Assembly: GCA_035650655.1 (NCBI GenBank)
Contig: DASRHG010000201.1
Span: 1-7,922 of the forward strand
Direction of reading: 5' to 3'
DNA length: 7,922 nucleotides
DNA from: DASRHG01 sp035650655
GTDB lineage: Bacteria > Desulfobacterota > Binatia > DP-6
The notes under the pieces are model-generated. The model was not told where the DNA came from. It saw only the letters and a program-made list of their open reading frames with translations, and made no database searches. Shown one piece after another: positions 1-5,676 of the stretch. Made by a program: the position numbers and the translations under genes. Position 1 is the first letter of the stretch; each line of letters opens with the position of its first letter.

Positions 1-845
1 GCGCCTTCTACCACTACCGGGTGGTGGCGACGAACGCGGCCGGGACGGCGACGGGCCCGGATCAGACGTTCCAGGCAGGCCCGGGCCTCTGGACGCCGTT
101 CTCACGCTGCCCCGTCGACGACCCGATCATGCTCGCCGCCGACGGCGTGAACACCGAGGCGCTGTGTGTAAACGCACATTCCCTCAGCGGCAGCCTCACG
201 ATCGGGACCTTCACGGTTCCGACCGGGGGCACGGATCTTCAGTTCGGGGTCGTGTTCGACCAGGGCACCGGCGTCTTCACGATCGTCCCGCCGCCTGCCG
301 GAGCGATCATGTCCGACCCGGTGACGTTCGTCGCCGCCAACCTCACGATCACGGGCGTGGTCGAGGCGGCCGGGCCACCGTCGAACTTCGACCTGGTCGC
401 CGGCATCTCGCAGGGGCAGCCGATCATCACGGTGCCGGTCAAGTTCCACCTGATCAACGACGTGCTCGGGCCGAACTGCTACATCGGCTCCGACCAGAAT
501 CCGATCCTCCTGCATCCCGAGAACACCGACATCTCGGGCCTGATGGGCTTCTTCGAGTCGTTCGACCCGACCGGCGCGTCCGATCCCAACGGGCCACTCG
601 CGACGCTCGTGGTGAGCGGACTGGTCCAAGGCGACGACACGTTCGCGGTGCCCGGGTCGAGCGGATGCGGACAGAACGGCTCGCTCAACGCCGTCGTCGA
701 CGCCGTGGCCGGCCTGCCCACACCCTCGGGCAGCAACCACCTCGTGCTCGACGAAGCCTCGTCGGCGCTGGCCCTCCCGTCGGGGCCCACGGTGCTGACG
801 GGACAGGACTTCGCGAATGACTGGCACATCGGATTCGGCATGTAG
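1..845 (+). CDS. Secreted fibronectin-III-like surface protein, C-terminal part (5' partial)
   Basis: The reading frame is open from the left edge (first full codon at base 3) to a TAG at 843-845, giving 280 visible residues. The GTG at base 21 lies inside a conserved domain, so the true start is upstream of the window. The first residues (AFYHYRVVATNAAGTATG, then PDQTF) are the last strands of a fibronectin-III-like repeat, with the typical Y-x-Y-R-V-V-A-x-N-x-x-G pattern. After a short linker comes a roughly 240-residue beta-rich region with few charges and four cysteines (in SRCPVDD, ALCVNA, GPNCYIG and SGCGQN), which could form two disulphides in an exported protein. I recall similar C-terminal regions beginning with a W-T-x-x-S-x-C-P-V-x-D-P-like motif in actinobacterial (Solirubrobacter-type) surface proteins; that is memory, not a search. 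No anchor (LPxTG, TM helix) is seen at the C-terminus. The base composition looks slightly less GC-biased than the rest of the window. Exact function unknown. Confidence 0.75.
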   Translation, partial: AFYHYRVVATNAAGTATGPDQTFQAGPGLWTPFSRCPVDDPIMLAADGVNTEALCVNAHSLSGSLTIGTFTVPTGGTDLQFGVVFDQGTGVFTIVPPPAGAIMSDPVTFVAANLTITGVVEAAGPPSNFDLVAGISQGQPIITVPVKFHLINDVLGPNCYIGSDQNPILLHPENTDISGLMGFFESFDPTGASDPNGPLATLVVSGLVQGDDTFAVPGSSGCGQNGSLNAVVDAVAGLPTPSGSNHLVLDEASSALALPSGPTVLTGQDFANDWHIGFGM

Positions 846-850
846 GTAGT

Positions 851-932
851 GGCGATCCTTCGGCGGGGCGACTGCCTTCGACGAGCGCCTCGGCGCGCGC
901 GAGGCCGGAAGGAGTCGCCCCCCGAAGGCGCC
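851..932. terminator. Long imperfect stem-loop after the surface-protein gene
   Basis: Five bases after the stop codon an 82-base inverted repeat begins. Hand pairing gives 851-854 with 929-932, then 857-873 with 913-928 (one bulged C at 864), then 875-879 with 908-912, then 887-892 with 900-905 around a 7-base GC loop. That is about 31 base pairs. No T-run follows on either strand, so it is not a textbook intrinsic terminator. Its place between convergent genes still makes transcription termination or 3'-end protection the simplest role. A structured small RNA or a REP-like palindromic element is the alternative. Confidence 0.55.
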
Positions 933-963
933 GCATCGTCTCCCTCGGTCTCGAACGCCTCGT

Positions 964-1000
964 TCGGGTGGGACGTCGTCGTGGACGAGGTCCCACCCGA
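964..1000. terminator. Second strong stem-loop between convergent genes
   Basis: Bases 964-974 pair perfectly with 990-1000 (11 bp). After one G-G mismatch, 976-980 pairs with 984-988 around a GTG loop. This compact hairpin is symmetrical, so it would form in transcripts from either strand. It sits 78 bases beyond the stop of the amine oxidase gene on the minus strand and 119 bases beyond the surface-protein stop on the plus strand. There is no T-tract. Probable bidirectional terminator. Confidence 0.5.
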
Positions 1001-1077
1001 TCAGGGGCGGCGTGGGGCGCGCGCGGGCCGGCGCTCGGCACGTCCTGCCGGCGAAAACAGCATCGCGCGGCGTCGCA

Positions 1078-2685
1078 TCAGGCCGCGCCCGCGCGCTCGC
1101 CCGCGCGGCCGAGGTCGCGAAGGATCTCCCCGGCCGCCCGCATGCCCTCGCTCGCCGCCCCCTCCATGAATCCCTGGAACTCGATCGAGCAGTGCTCGCC
1201 CGCGAAGTGGCAGCGTCCCGAGCGGGCGCGCTCCGCGCCGGCGAGGCTCGTGTACTGGCCGACGCGCCAGCAGGCGTACGAGCCCCGCCGCAGCGGCTCG
1301 ACGGCCGGCGCCGAGAGCGTCGCGCGGCCGGTCCACTCGGCCGCGATGCCGGGGAAGACGCGCCCGAGCTGCGCGAGAAACGCCCGCGCGGCGGCCGTGA
1401 CGCCGGCCGGGCTCGTGTCCGCGAGCGCCCTGCCCGCCGATCCGCCGCTGTACTGGACGAGGATGCCTTCCCGGCCGGGCTGCCGCCGCGTCACCTCCCA
1501 CGTGTTCTGGTAGCCGACGTCGGCGAAGCTCGAGCCGCTCGACCGCCCCCACGGTCCGGCCGTCCGCCAGAGCCGGCGATGGAACTGGAGCGCGAGCTTC
1601 GCGTTCGTGCCGTAGCCGAGCTCCGCGATCGCCCGGCGCTTCACTGCGTCGAAGCCGGCGCCCGCGAGATCGAGCGCGCGGAGCACCGAGAAGGGCGGCG
1701 TCAGGACGACGTGATCCGCCTCCACCGCGGGCGCGCCGGCGAACGACAGCCGGAGCGTGCCGTCCCGGTCCCGCGCGAGCGCGGTGAGGCGCATGCCGAG
1801 CTCGATCGTCCCGGCCGGCAGCGCCGCGGCGATCGCCTGCGGGAGCCGCTCGTTGCCGCCCCGGACATGAAAGCGCTCGTCCGAGGATCCGAAGATCGCG
1901 AACCCGCCCCGGCTCGGCTGCGAGCCGAGCAGGTAGACGAGGTTCAAGGCGCTCTGCGCCGTCGCGTCGAGGCCGTACTCGACGACGTAGGCAACCTCGA
2001 GCAGGCGGCCGAGCCGCGACCCGGTGCCGCCGGGGACGCGCGTCGCGATCCAGTCGCGCACGCTCATCGCGTCGAGCGCCCGGCCGGCGGGCGTCGCGCG
2101 CGTGTGGAGCGTCGGGAAGCCCGCCTCGCGCACGTCCCGGGAGAGCGCCGCGAACACCGGCTCGAAGTCCCGACGGGCCTGGGTGAGCGGGTAGTACCCG
2201 CCGTCGAGGAAGTACGTGTCGGTCGCGCCCGGGGGATCGTCGCCGCGGAGGTCGTCGAGCGGGAGCCCGAACCGGCGGGCGAGCCGCCGCACGGTGGCGT
2301 GTCCGGAGTCGATCAGCTCGGCGCAGTGCTCGCTCACCTGCCCCGCCGCCCACGACGCCGAGTCGGACTCGATCCGCCCCCCGACGCGTCCGGACGCCTC
2401 GTAGACCGTCGCGGCGACGCCCGCGTCGTGGAGCGCGAGCGCCGCCGTGAGCCCGGCCAGGCCGGCGCCGACGATCGCGATGCGCGGCCCGCCCCGAGTC
2501 GCGCGCCGCGGGGGAACCCGCGACGGCGCCACGGCGAGCGCCGCAAGCGCGCTCGCGCCGCGGAGGACCTCCCGCCGCGTGAGCCCCTCTCCCACGAGGT
2601 CGTCGACGGGGATGCCGCGCCGCGCCGCCTCGGCGTGCTCGGCCGCGAGGCGGGCGACGAGCCGAAGGAGCGGCGTCCGGGCCAT
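1078..2685 (-). CDS. Tat-exported FAD-dependent amine oxidase (flavin monoamine oxidase family)
   Basis: A 535-residue flavoprotein predicted to oxidise amines or amino acids with O2, releasing an imine/carbonyl, ammonia and H2O2. A twin-arginine export signal is visible: TRREVLRG at residues 36-43 followed by an Ala-rich hydrophobic stretch (44-53), so the folded FAD protein should act outside the cytoplasmic membrane. The Rossmann FAD motif IAIVGAGLAGL is at 69-79 with VYEASGRVGGRI at 94-105. The Lys in NAKLALQF (363) matches the conserved flavin-N5 lysine of amine oxidases. The C-terminal FAD-contact segment FAGEH...FQGFMEGAASEG is at 494-514. Length suits the family. I chose ATG 2685 because MARTPLLRL is a familiar N-terminus for this group; a TTG at 2724 would add 13 basic residues, and a GTG at 2595 would give a shorter, more usual Tat n-region. 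Substrate cannot be told. It stands alone: divergent from the polymerase unit and convergent with the surface-protein gene. Confidence 0.88.
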   Translation of the reverse strand: MARTPLLRLVARLAAEHAEAARRGIPVDDLVGEGLTRREVLRGASALAALAVAPSRVPPRRATRGGPRIAIVGAGLAGLTAALALHDAGVAATVYEASGRVGGRIESDSASWAAGQVSEHCAELIDSGHATVRRLARRFGLPLDDLRGDDPPGATDTYFLDGGYYPLTQARRDFEPVFAALSRDVREAGFPTLHTRATPAGRALDAMSVRDWIATRVPGGTGSRLGRLLEVAYVVEYGLDATAQSALNLVYLLGSQPSRGGFAIFGSSDERFHVRGGNERLPQAIAAALPAGTIELGMRLTALARDRDGTLRLSFAGAPAVEADHVVLTPPFSVLRALDLAGAGFDAVKRRAIAELGYGTNAKLALQFHRRLWRTAGPWGRSSGSSFADVGYQNTWEVTRRQPGREGILVQYSGGSAGRALADTSPAGVTAAARAFLAQLGRVFPGIAAEWTGRATLSAPAVEPLRRGSYACWRVGQYTSLAGAERARSGRCHFAGEHCSIEFQGFMEGAASEGMRAAGEILRDLGRAGERAGAA

Positions 2686-2772
2686 CGGGTCCCGGGGCGT
2701 ACGACGGCCGCGCGGCCGCGTCAACGAACACCGCGGCCGCCTCGACGCCGCGCGCGCCGGCTCCGCGTGAGG

Positions 2773-2784
2773 CCGGCATGCCGG
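2773..2784. repeat. 12-bp perfect palindrome in divergent promoter gap
   Basis: CCGGCATGCCGG is a perfect 12-base palindrome, 88 bases upstream of the amine oxidase start and 189 upstream of the polymerase start. A dimeric regulator's operator is possible, but in DNA this GC-rich such palindromes also arise by chance. Confidence 0.3.
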
Positions 2785-2804
2785 ACGCGCCCCCGGCCCG
2801 CGGC

Positions 2805-2824
2805 GCCGGCGGTCACCCGCCGGC
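2805..2824. repeat. 8-bp perfect inverted repeat with TCAC loop
   Basis: GCCGGCGG at 2805-2812 pairs with CCGCCGGC at 2817-2824 around TCAC. It lies in the 287-base gap between the divergent amine oxidase and polymerase genes. It could be a hairpin in the 5' leader of the amine oxidase transcript or an operator. The rest of this gap shows only GC-rich sequence, including the 10-base direct repeat CCGGACGCGC at 2781-2790 and 2874-2883, and no convincing gene. Confidence 0.35.
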
Positions 2825-2929
2825 CGCGGCGTCCGGCGGCACGAGCACGGTCGCCCGGCGCCCGAACCGCGCGCCGGACGCGCGCGCCACCGCCGCCGCG
2901 ACGGTCGCCCCGCGCATGCGGCCGCCCGA

Positions 2930-2959
2930 TTGACGGAGGGGCAGAAAGCAACGAGAAAT
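2930..2959 (+). promoter_or_regulatory. Weak candidate promoter for the polymerase/DUF2892 unit
   Basis: TTGACG at 2930-2935 matches five of six bases of a sigma-70 -35 box. After an 18-base spacer AGAAAT (2954-2959) is a poor -10 box (three of six). The stretch 2941-2960 is the only A-rich patch in the gap, and its end lies 13 bases before the ATG at 2973. The -10 is weak, so this is tentative. Confidence 0.25.
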
Positions 2960-2972
2960 CGAGCCGACGACG

Positions 2973-4025
2973 ATGCCGAAGCGGCCGGCCTCCCGCGCGA
3001 CGACCGACCGTCATCCGGCGGTGCGCCGCGGGCCGCGGCGCGCCGCGCCCGAGGTCGCGACGGCGGGCGCCGGGCGCGTGGTGCCGCGCGACCTCGCCTC
3101 CGCGATCGTGCGCCTCGGCGACCGCGAGGTGCAGCTCACGAACCTGACGAAGCTCTTCTGGCCGGAGCTCGGCATCACGAAGGGCGACTTGATCCAGTAC
3201 TACGTCGACGTCGCGCCCGTCCTCCTGCCCCACGTCCGCGACCGCGCGATGGTGATGAAGCGGTACCCGAACGGCGCCGCGGGAGCGTACTTCTTCATGA
3301 AGCGGGCCCCGTCGCCGCGGCCGCCCTGGATCGCGCTCTGCTCGATCGAACACGCGTCCGGCAGCGTGATCGACTTCCCGATGATCCAGGACCTCCCCTC
3401 CCTCCTCTGGGTCGTCAACCTCGGCTGCATCGACCTGAACCAGTGGTACGCCCGCTGCGACGACGTCGACCGGCCCGACTACCTCCACTTCGACCTCGAC
3501 CCCGGCCGGCACGCGGCATTCGAGCAGGTCCTCGAGGCGGCGCACGTCGTCCACCGGGCGCTCGACGGCCTCGGGATGCCGAGCTGGGTGAAGACGACCG
3601 GCTCGCGCGGGCTCCACGTCTACGTGCCGATCGTCCGCGGCCCGACGCAGAAGGAGGTGTGGGCCGTGTCGAAGACGATCGCGTTCGAGCTGGCGGCCGC
3701 CCACCCGCGCATCATGACCGCGGAGTACCGCCTCGCCAAGCGGCCGACGGACCGCGTCCTCATCGACTACAACCAGAACGCCTGGGGACGCACCCTCGCC
3801 TCGGTGTACTCCGTGCGCCCGACGCCGTTCGCGGGCGTCTCCACGCCGGTCACGTGGGCGGAGATCGAGCGCGGCATCCGCCTCGAGGACTTCCGGCTCG
3901 ACAACGTGCCGTCCCGGGTCGCGCGGCTCGGCGACCTCTGGGCCCCGCTCCTCGCCGCCGACGGGCGCTTCGACCTCCACCGCCTGACGCGCGGTACGCC
4001 GCTTGCACGGCCGCGTCGCTCATGA
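2973..4025 (+). CDS. Stand-alone LigD-type DNA polymerase/primase domain protein (NHEJ PolDom)
   Basis: A 350-residue protein of the archaeo-eukaryotic primase-like polymerase family found as a domain of LigD. Family members add nucleotides or fill gaps at double-strand breaks during Ku-dependent end joining. A basic, disordered-looking N-terminus (1-40) precedes the domain. Visible landmarks: LTNLTKLFWPELGITKGDLI (55-74); RYPNGAAG...FFMKR (98-111); the metal-binding pair D174 and D176 in HFDLDPG; the nucleotide-binding stretch KTTGSRGLHVYVP (207-219); and the likely third metal aspartate D265 in LIDYNQNAWG. All catalytic acids are present and the length fits a complete single PolDom. There is no ATP-ligase or phosphoesterase domain, and no Ku gene or ligase in this window, so partners must lie elsewhere. 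The start is the ATG at 2973; Shine-Dalgarno is poor. The stop overlaps the next gene's start (ATGA), implying co-translation. Confidence 0.92.
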   Translation: MPKRPASRATTDRHPAVRRGPRRAAPEVATAGAGRVVPRDLASAIVRLGDREVQLTNLTKLFWPELGITKGDLIQYYVDVAPVLLPHVRDRAMVMKRYPNGAAGAYFFMKRAPSPRPPWIALCSIEHASGSVIDFPMIQDLPSLLWVVNLGCIDLNQWYARCDDVDRPDYLHFDLDPGRHAAFEQVLEAAHVVHRALDGLGMPSWVKTTGSRGLHVYVPIVRGPTQKEVWAVSKTIAFELAAAHPRIMTAEYRLAKRPTDRVLIDYNQNAWGRTLASVYSVRPTPFAGVSTPVTWAEIERGIRLEDFRLDNVPSRVARLGDLWAPLLAADGRFDLHRLTRGTPLARPRRS

Positions 4026-4348
4026 CGACCATGACGGAGCACGTGAACGTCGGCGATGCCGAGCGCGCCGCCTCGGTCCTCGGCGGTGTGGCGCTTCTCG
4101 TCTACGGGCTCGCCCGCGGGACGCTCGCCGGGAGTGCGCTCGCGCTCCTCGGCGGCGCGCTCGCGTACCGCGGCCTCGGCGGGCACTGCCCGCTCTACGA
4201 CGCGCTCGGCATCGACACGAGCGAGGGCGGCCGGCGCGCCCGGGCGGCGGGCGACGCGATCGTCGAGCAGGCGTCGGAGGACTCCTTCCCCGCGAGCGAC
4301 GCGCCGAGTTGGACGCCGACGACCGCCGTCGGCGAGCCGCAGGCCTGA
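4022..4348 (+). CDS. Small DUF2892 (YgaP-type) membrane protein with SFPASD tail motif
   Basis: A 108-residue protein whose ATG overlaps the stop of the polymerase gene by four bases, so its translation is probably coupled. The first part matches the DUF2892/YgaP transmembrane family: NVGDAERAASVLGG (9-22), a hydrophobic helix about 17-31, a second about 35-48, then YRGLGGHCPLYDALGI (49-64) with the usual GHCPLY cysteine (C56). The C-terminal tail carries EQASEDSFPASDAPSW (82-97), a conserved acidic/aromatic motif I recall in many small bacterial proteins of unknown role. The rhodanese domain found in E. coli YgaP is absent. A second ATG at 4031 could serve as start and would lose three residues. 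It likely sits in the inner membrane with a cytoplasmic tail. The function is unknown; the coupling to a DNA-repair polymerase is odd but could be simple co-transcription. Confidence 0.88.
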   Translation: MTTMTEHVNVGDAERAASVLGGVALLVYGLARGTLAGSALALLGGALAYRGLGGHCPLYDALGIDTSEGGRRARAAGDAIVEQASEDSFPASDAPSWTPTTAVGEPQA

Positions 4349-4366
4349 GGGCGGCGCGCGCCCTCA
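4346..4366. terminator. Stop-to-stop palindromic terminator candidate
   Basis: Bases 4346-4353 pair perfectly with 4359-4366 (8 bp, GC-rich) around a 5-base loop GCGCG. The outer three bases on each side are the stop codons of the two convergent genes (TGA 4346-4348 on plus, TCA 4364-4366 read as TGA on minus). The only non-coding space between the genes is 15 bases, so this hairpin is the only candidate terminator for both. No T-tract follows. Confidence 0.5.
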
Positions 4367-5209
4367 CCGCCCGCGCCACACCGGCGTCCGCTTCTCCTTG
4401 AACGCCTGGATGCCCTCCTTCGCGTCCTCGCTCATGAAGACGCTCGCCGAGTAGCTCATCTCGTTCACGAGCGCCTCCTTGAGCGGGAGGAACGTGCTCT
4501 CCTTCGCCGACCGCTTGCAGGCGCGGACGGCGAGCGGGCCGTTCAGACAGATCGTGGCCGCGAGCTCGCGTGCGGTGGGAAGCACCCGGTCGTAGGGGAC
4601 GACGCGGTTCACGAGCCCCATCTCGTAGGCGCGCTGGGGAGTGATGCGGTCGGCGAGGAGGAGCACCTCCATCGCGTTGCACCAGGAGAGCTGCCGCGCG
4701 CTGTGCACCGTCGAGCCGCCGCCGGGGAAGAGGCCGCGGCGCGGCTCGGCGAGCTGAAACCACGCCGTGTCGGCGCACACGCGCAGGTCCGTGTTCCACA
4801 TCATCTCGAGCCCGCCGGCGGCGCAGATGCCGTTGATCGCGGCGATGATCGGCTTGTAGAGCTTGAACTCCTCGTCGGTCTCGGGGAGGACCGCCCCGTC
4901 GCGGAGCACGGCGACGAGCGAGTGCGCGTACGTGTAGCGGCTCTCGCCGACGGCCTCGCGCGCGCCGCCCGCCGCGAGCTTGTCGGCCTCCTCCGTGACG
5001 CGCGGGACGAACGTCTTCAGGTCGGCGCCGACGCAGTAGACGTCCCCCACCCCGGTCAGGATCGCGACGTACGCGTCGTCGTCGTCGCGGAAGCGGACCC
5101 AGCAGTCGGCGAGGCGCCCGAAGTGCTCGAGGTCGAGCGAGTTGCGGTGCTCGGGACGGTCGATCGTGACGGTGACGACGTGGCCGTCCTTCTCGTAGTG
5201 GATCGCCAT
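4364..5209 (-). CDS. Enoyl-CoA hydratase/isomerase (crotonase family)
   Basis: A 281-residue crotonase-fold enzyme, likely acting on an acyl-CoA thioester in the cytoplasm. The N-terminus VVTVTIDRPEHRNSLD (11-26) is typical. The oxyanion-hole segments are VGADLK (60-65) and NGICAAGGLE (126-135). Both acidic positions used by true hydratases are present: E135 in GGLEMMWNTD and E155 in FQLAEPRRG. The C-terminal signature SEDAKEGIQAFKEKR (260-274) is also standard. Between GADLK and KPIIAAING there are about 26 more residues than in rat mitochondrial crotonase, which would change the substrate-pocket loop. The ATG at 5209 is chosen because homology begins there; in-frame extension upstream has no family resemblance. 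There is no good Shine-Dalgarno, but a -10-like box lies nine bases upstream. It is divergent from the ferredoxin gene. Hydratase activity is likely; isomerase or hydrolase activity is possible. The substrate is unknown. Confidence 0.9.
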   Translation of the reverse strand: MAIHYEKDGHVVTVTIDRPEHRNSLDLEHFGRLADCWVRFRDDDDAYVAILTGVGDVYCVGADLKTFVPRVTEEADKLAAGGAREAVGESRYTYAHSLVAVLRDGAVLPETDEEFKLYKPIIAAINGICAAGGLEMMWNTDLRVCADTAWFQLAEPRRGLFPGGGSTVHSARQLSWCNAMEVLLLADRITPQRAYEMGLVNRVVPYDRVLPTARELAATICLNGPLAVRACKRSAKESTFLPLKEALVNEMSYSASVFMSEDAKEGIQAFKEKRTPVWRGR

Positions 5210-5218
5210 GGCGCTGCC

Positions 5219-5247
5219 ACTACACCCGACCTGCGCCGTCGCGCCAG
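5219..5247 (-). promoter_or_regulatory. Start-proximal promoter of the crotonase gene
   Basis: On the minus strand TGTAGT (5224-5219) is a four-of-six match to a sigma-70 -10 box. Seventeen bases upstream is a weak CTGGCG -35 (5247-5242). Only nine bases separate the -10 from the ATG at 5209, so a transcript starting about seven bases after the -10 would have a leader of only a few bases. Confidence 0.4.
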
Positions 5248-5270
5248 CGCGGCGGCGCGCGGGTCGCAGG
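5230..5270. repeat. Nested dyad between divergent promoters
   Basis: CCTGCG (5230-5235) is the inverse of CGCAGG (5265-5270). Inside it CGCGCC (5240-5245) is the inverse of GGCGCG (5254-5259). The dyad fills the space between the two opposed -10 boxes of the crotonase and ferredoxin genes, where a shared operator would sit. The GC bias makes chance occurrence quite possible. Confidence 0.3.
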
Positions 5271-5283
5271 ACCCTCCCGCAGA

Positions 5284-5292
5284 TGCTACGGT
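5284..5292 (+). promoter_or_regulatory. Extended -10 element of the ferredoxin gene
   Basis: TGCTACGGT fits an extended -10 (TGn followed by TAnnnT). It ends six bases before the GTG start at 5299, so transcription would begin at or next to the start codon, giving a leaderless mRNA. No clear -35 box and no Shine-Dalgarno are seen. Confidence 0.42.
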
Positions 5293-5298
5293 CGCGGG

Positions 5299-5676
5299 GT
5301 GGCACGCATCCGGGTCCTCTTCGAGAGCGGCGAGCCCGAGCGGGTGATCGAGTACGACCCGCGCCGGGCGCCCTTCCAGCACGACGGCCGGCCGGGGTCG
5401 ATCCTCGACGTGCTCCTCGGGCACGGCGTCGCGCTCGAGCACGCGTGCGGCGGCAACTGCGCGTGCACGACGTGCCACGTGATCGTGAAGCAGGGCTTCC
5501 CGAAGCTCGGCGAGGCGAGCGAGGAGGAGGAGGACCTCCTCGACAAGGCGCCCGGGCTCACACCGACCAGCCGGCTCGGCTGCCAGGCCGTGCTCGACGA
5601 CCCCGACGCGGAGATCGTGGTCGTCGTGCCGAAGTACACCATCAACCAGATCTCCGGCTCGCATGGCGGCGCCTGA
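5299..5676 (+). CDS. ISC-type [2Fe-2S] ferredoxin
   Basis: A 125-residue ferredoxin of the adrenodoxin/ISC class, a one-electron carrier in the cytoplasm. The cluster ligands are C50, C56, C59 and C95. The spacing C-x5-C-x2-C-x35-C is, as I recall it, that of E. coli Fdx; C54 is the extra non-ligand cysteine also seen in that protein. Other family marks are LEHACGGNCACTTCHVIV (46-63), the acidic patch EASEEEEDLLDKA (72-84), which is the usual partner-docking face, SRLGCQA (91-97) and the C-terminal KYTINQ (112-117). The start is GTG at 5299 because the residues after it match the family's first strand; no nearby ATG fits. No isc genes are nearby, so a role in cluster assembly is not supported by context. 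It overlaps the following flavin reductase gene by 14 bases, pointing to a dedicated electron-transfer pair. Confidence 0.92.
   Translation: MARIRVLFESGEPERVIEYDPRRAPFQHDGRPGSILDVLLGHGVALEHACGGNCACTTCHVIVKQGFPKLGEASEEEEDLLDKAPGLTPTSRLGCQAVLDDPDAEIVVVVPKYTINQISGSHGGA

Noticed and set aside
1027..1052. Paired GCCGGC sequences near the amine oxidase 3' end, with GAAAAC beside them
   Set aside because: GCCGGC is self-complementary and common in this DNA. The adjacent A-run is on the wrong side to make a T-tract terminator for the minus-strand gene.
2595..2685. GTG at 2595 as an alternative amine oxidase start giving a short Tat n-region
   Set aside because: There is no Shine-Dalgarno, and the residues encoded from ATG 2685 (MARTPLLRL...) look like the familiar N-terminus of this family, so the longer form is preferred.
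2813..2917. A 34-codon minus-strand ORF (starting MRGATVAAAV) in the divergent gap
   Set aside because: Its composition is low-complexity Ala/Arg, it has no good ribosome site and it matches no family I know. Its stop lies in the loop of an inverted repeat. Probably chance.
1012..3147. A 711-codon open frame on the plus strand, antisense to the amine oxidase
   Set aside because: Its translation is Arg/Ala/Pro/Gly-rich with no family resemblance. It mirrors the well-supported minus-strand gene, and long antisense frames are expected at this GC content.
2721..3980. A 419-codon open frame on the minus strand opposite the polymerase gene
   Set aside because: It is rich in Arg, Val, Asp and Glu without recognisable motifs. 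The plus strand here encodes a clear LigD-type polymerase with all catalytic residues.
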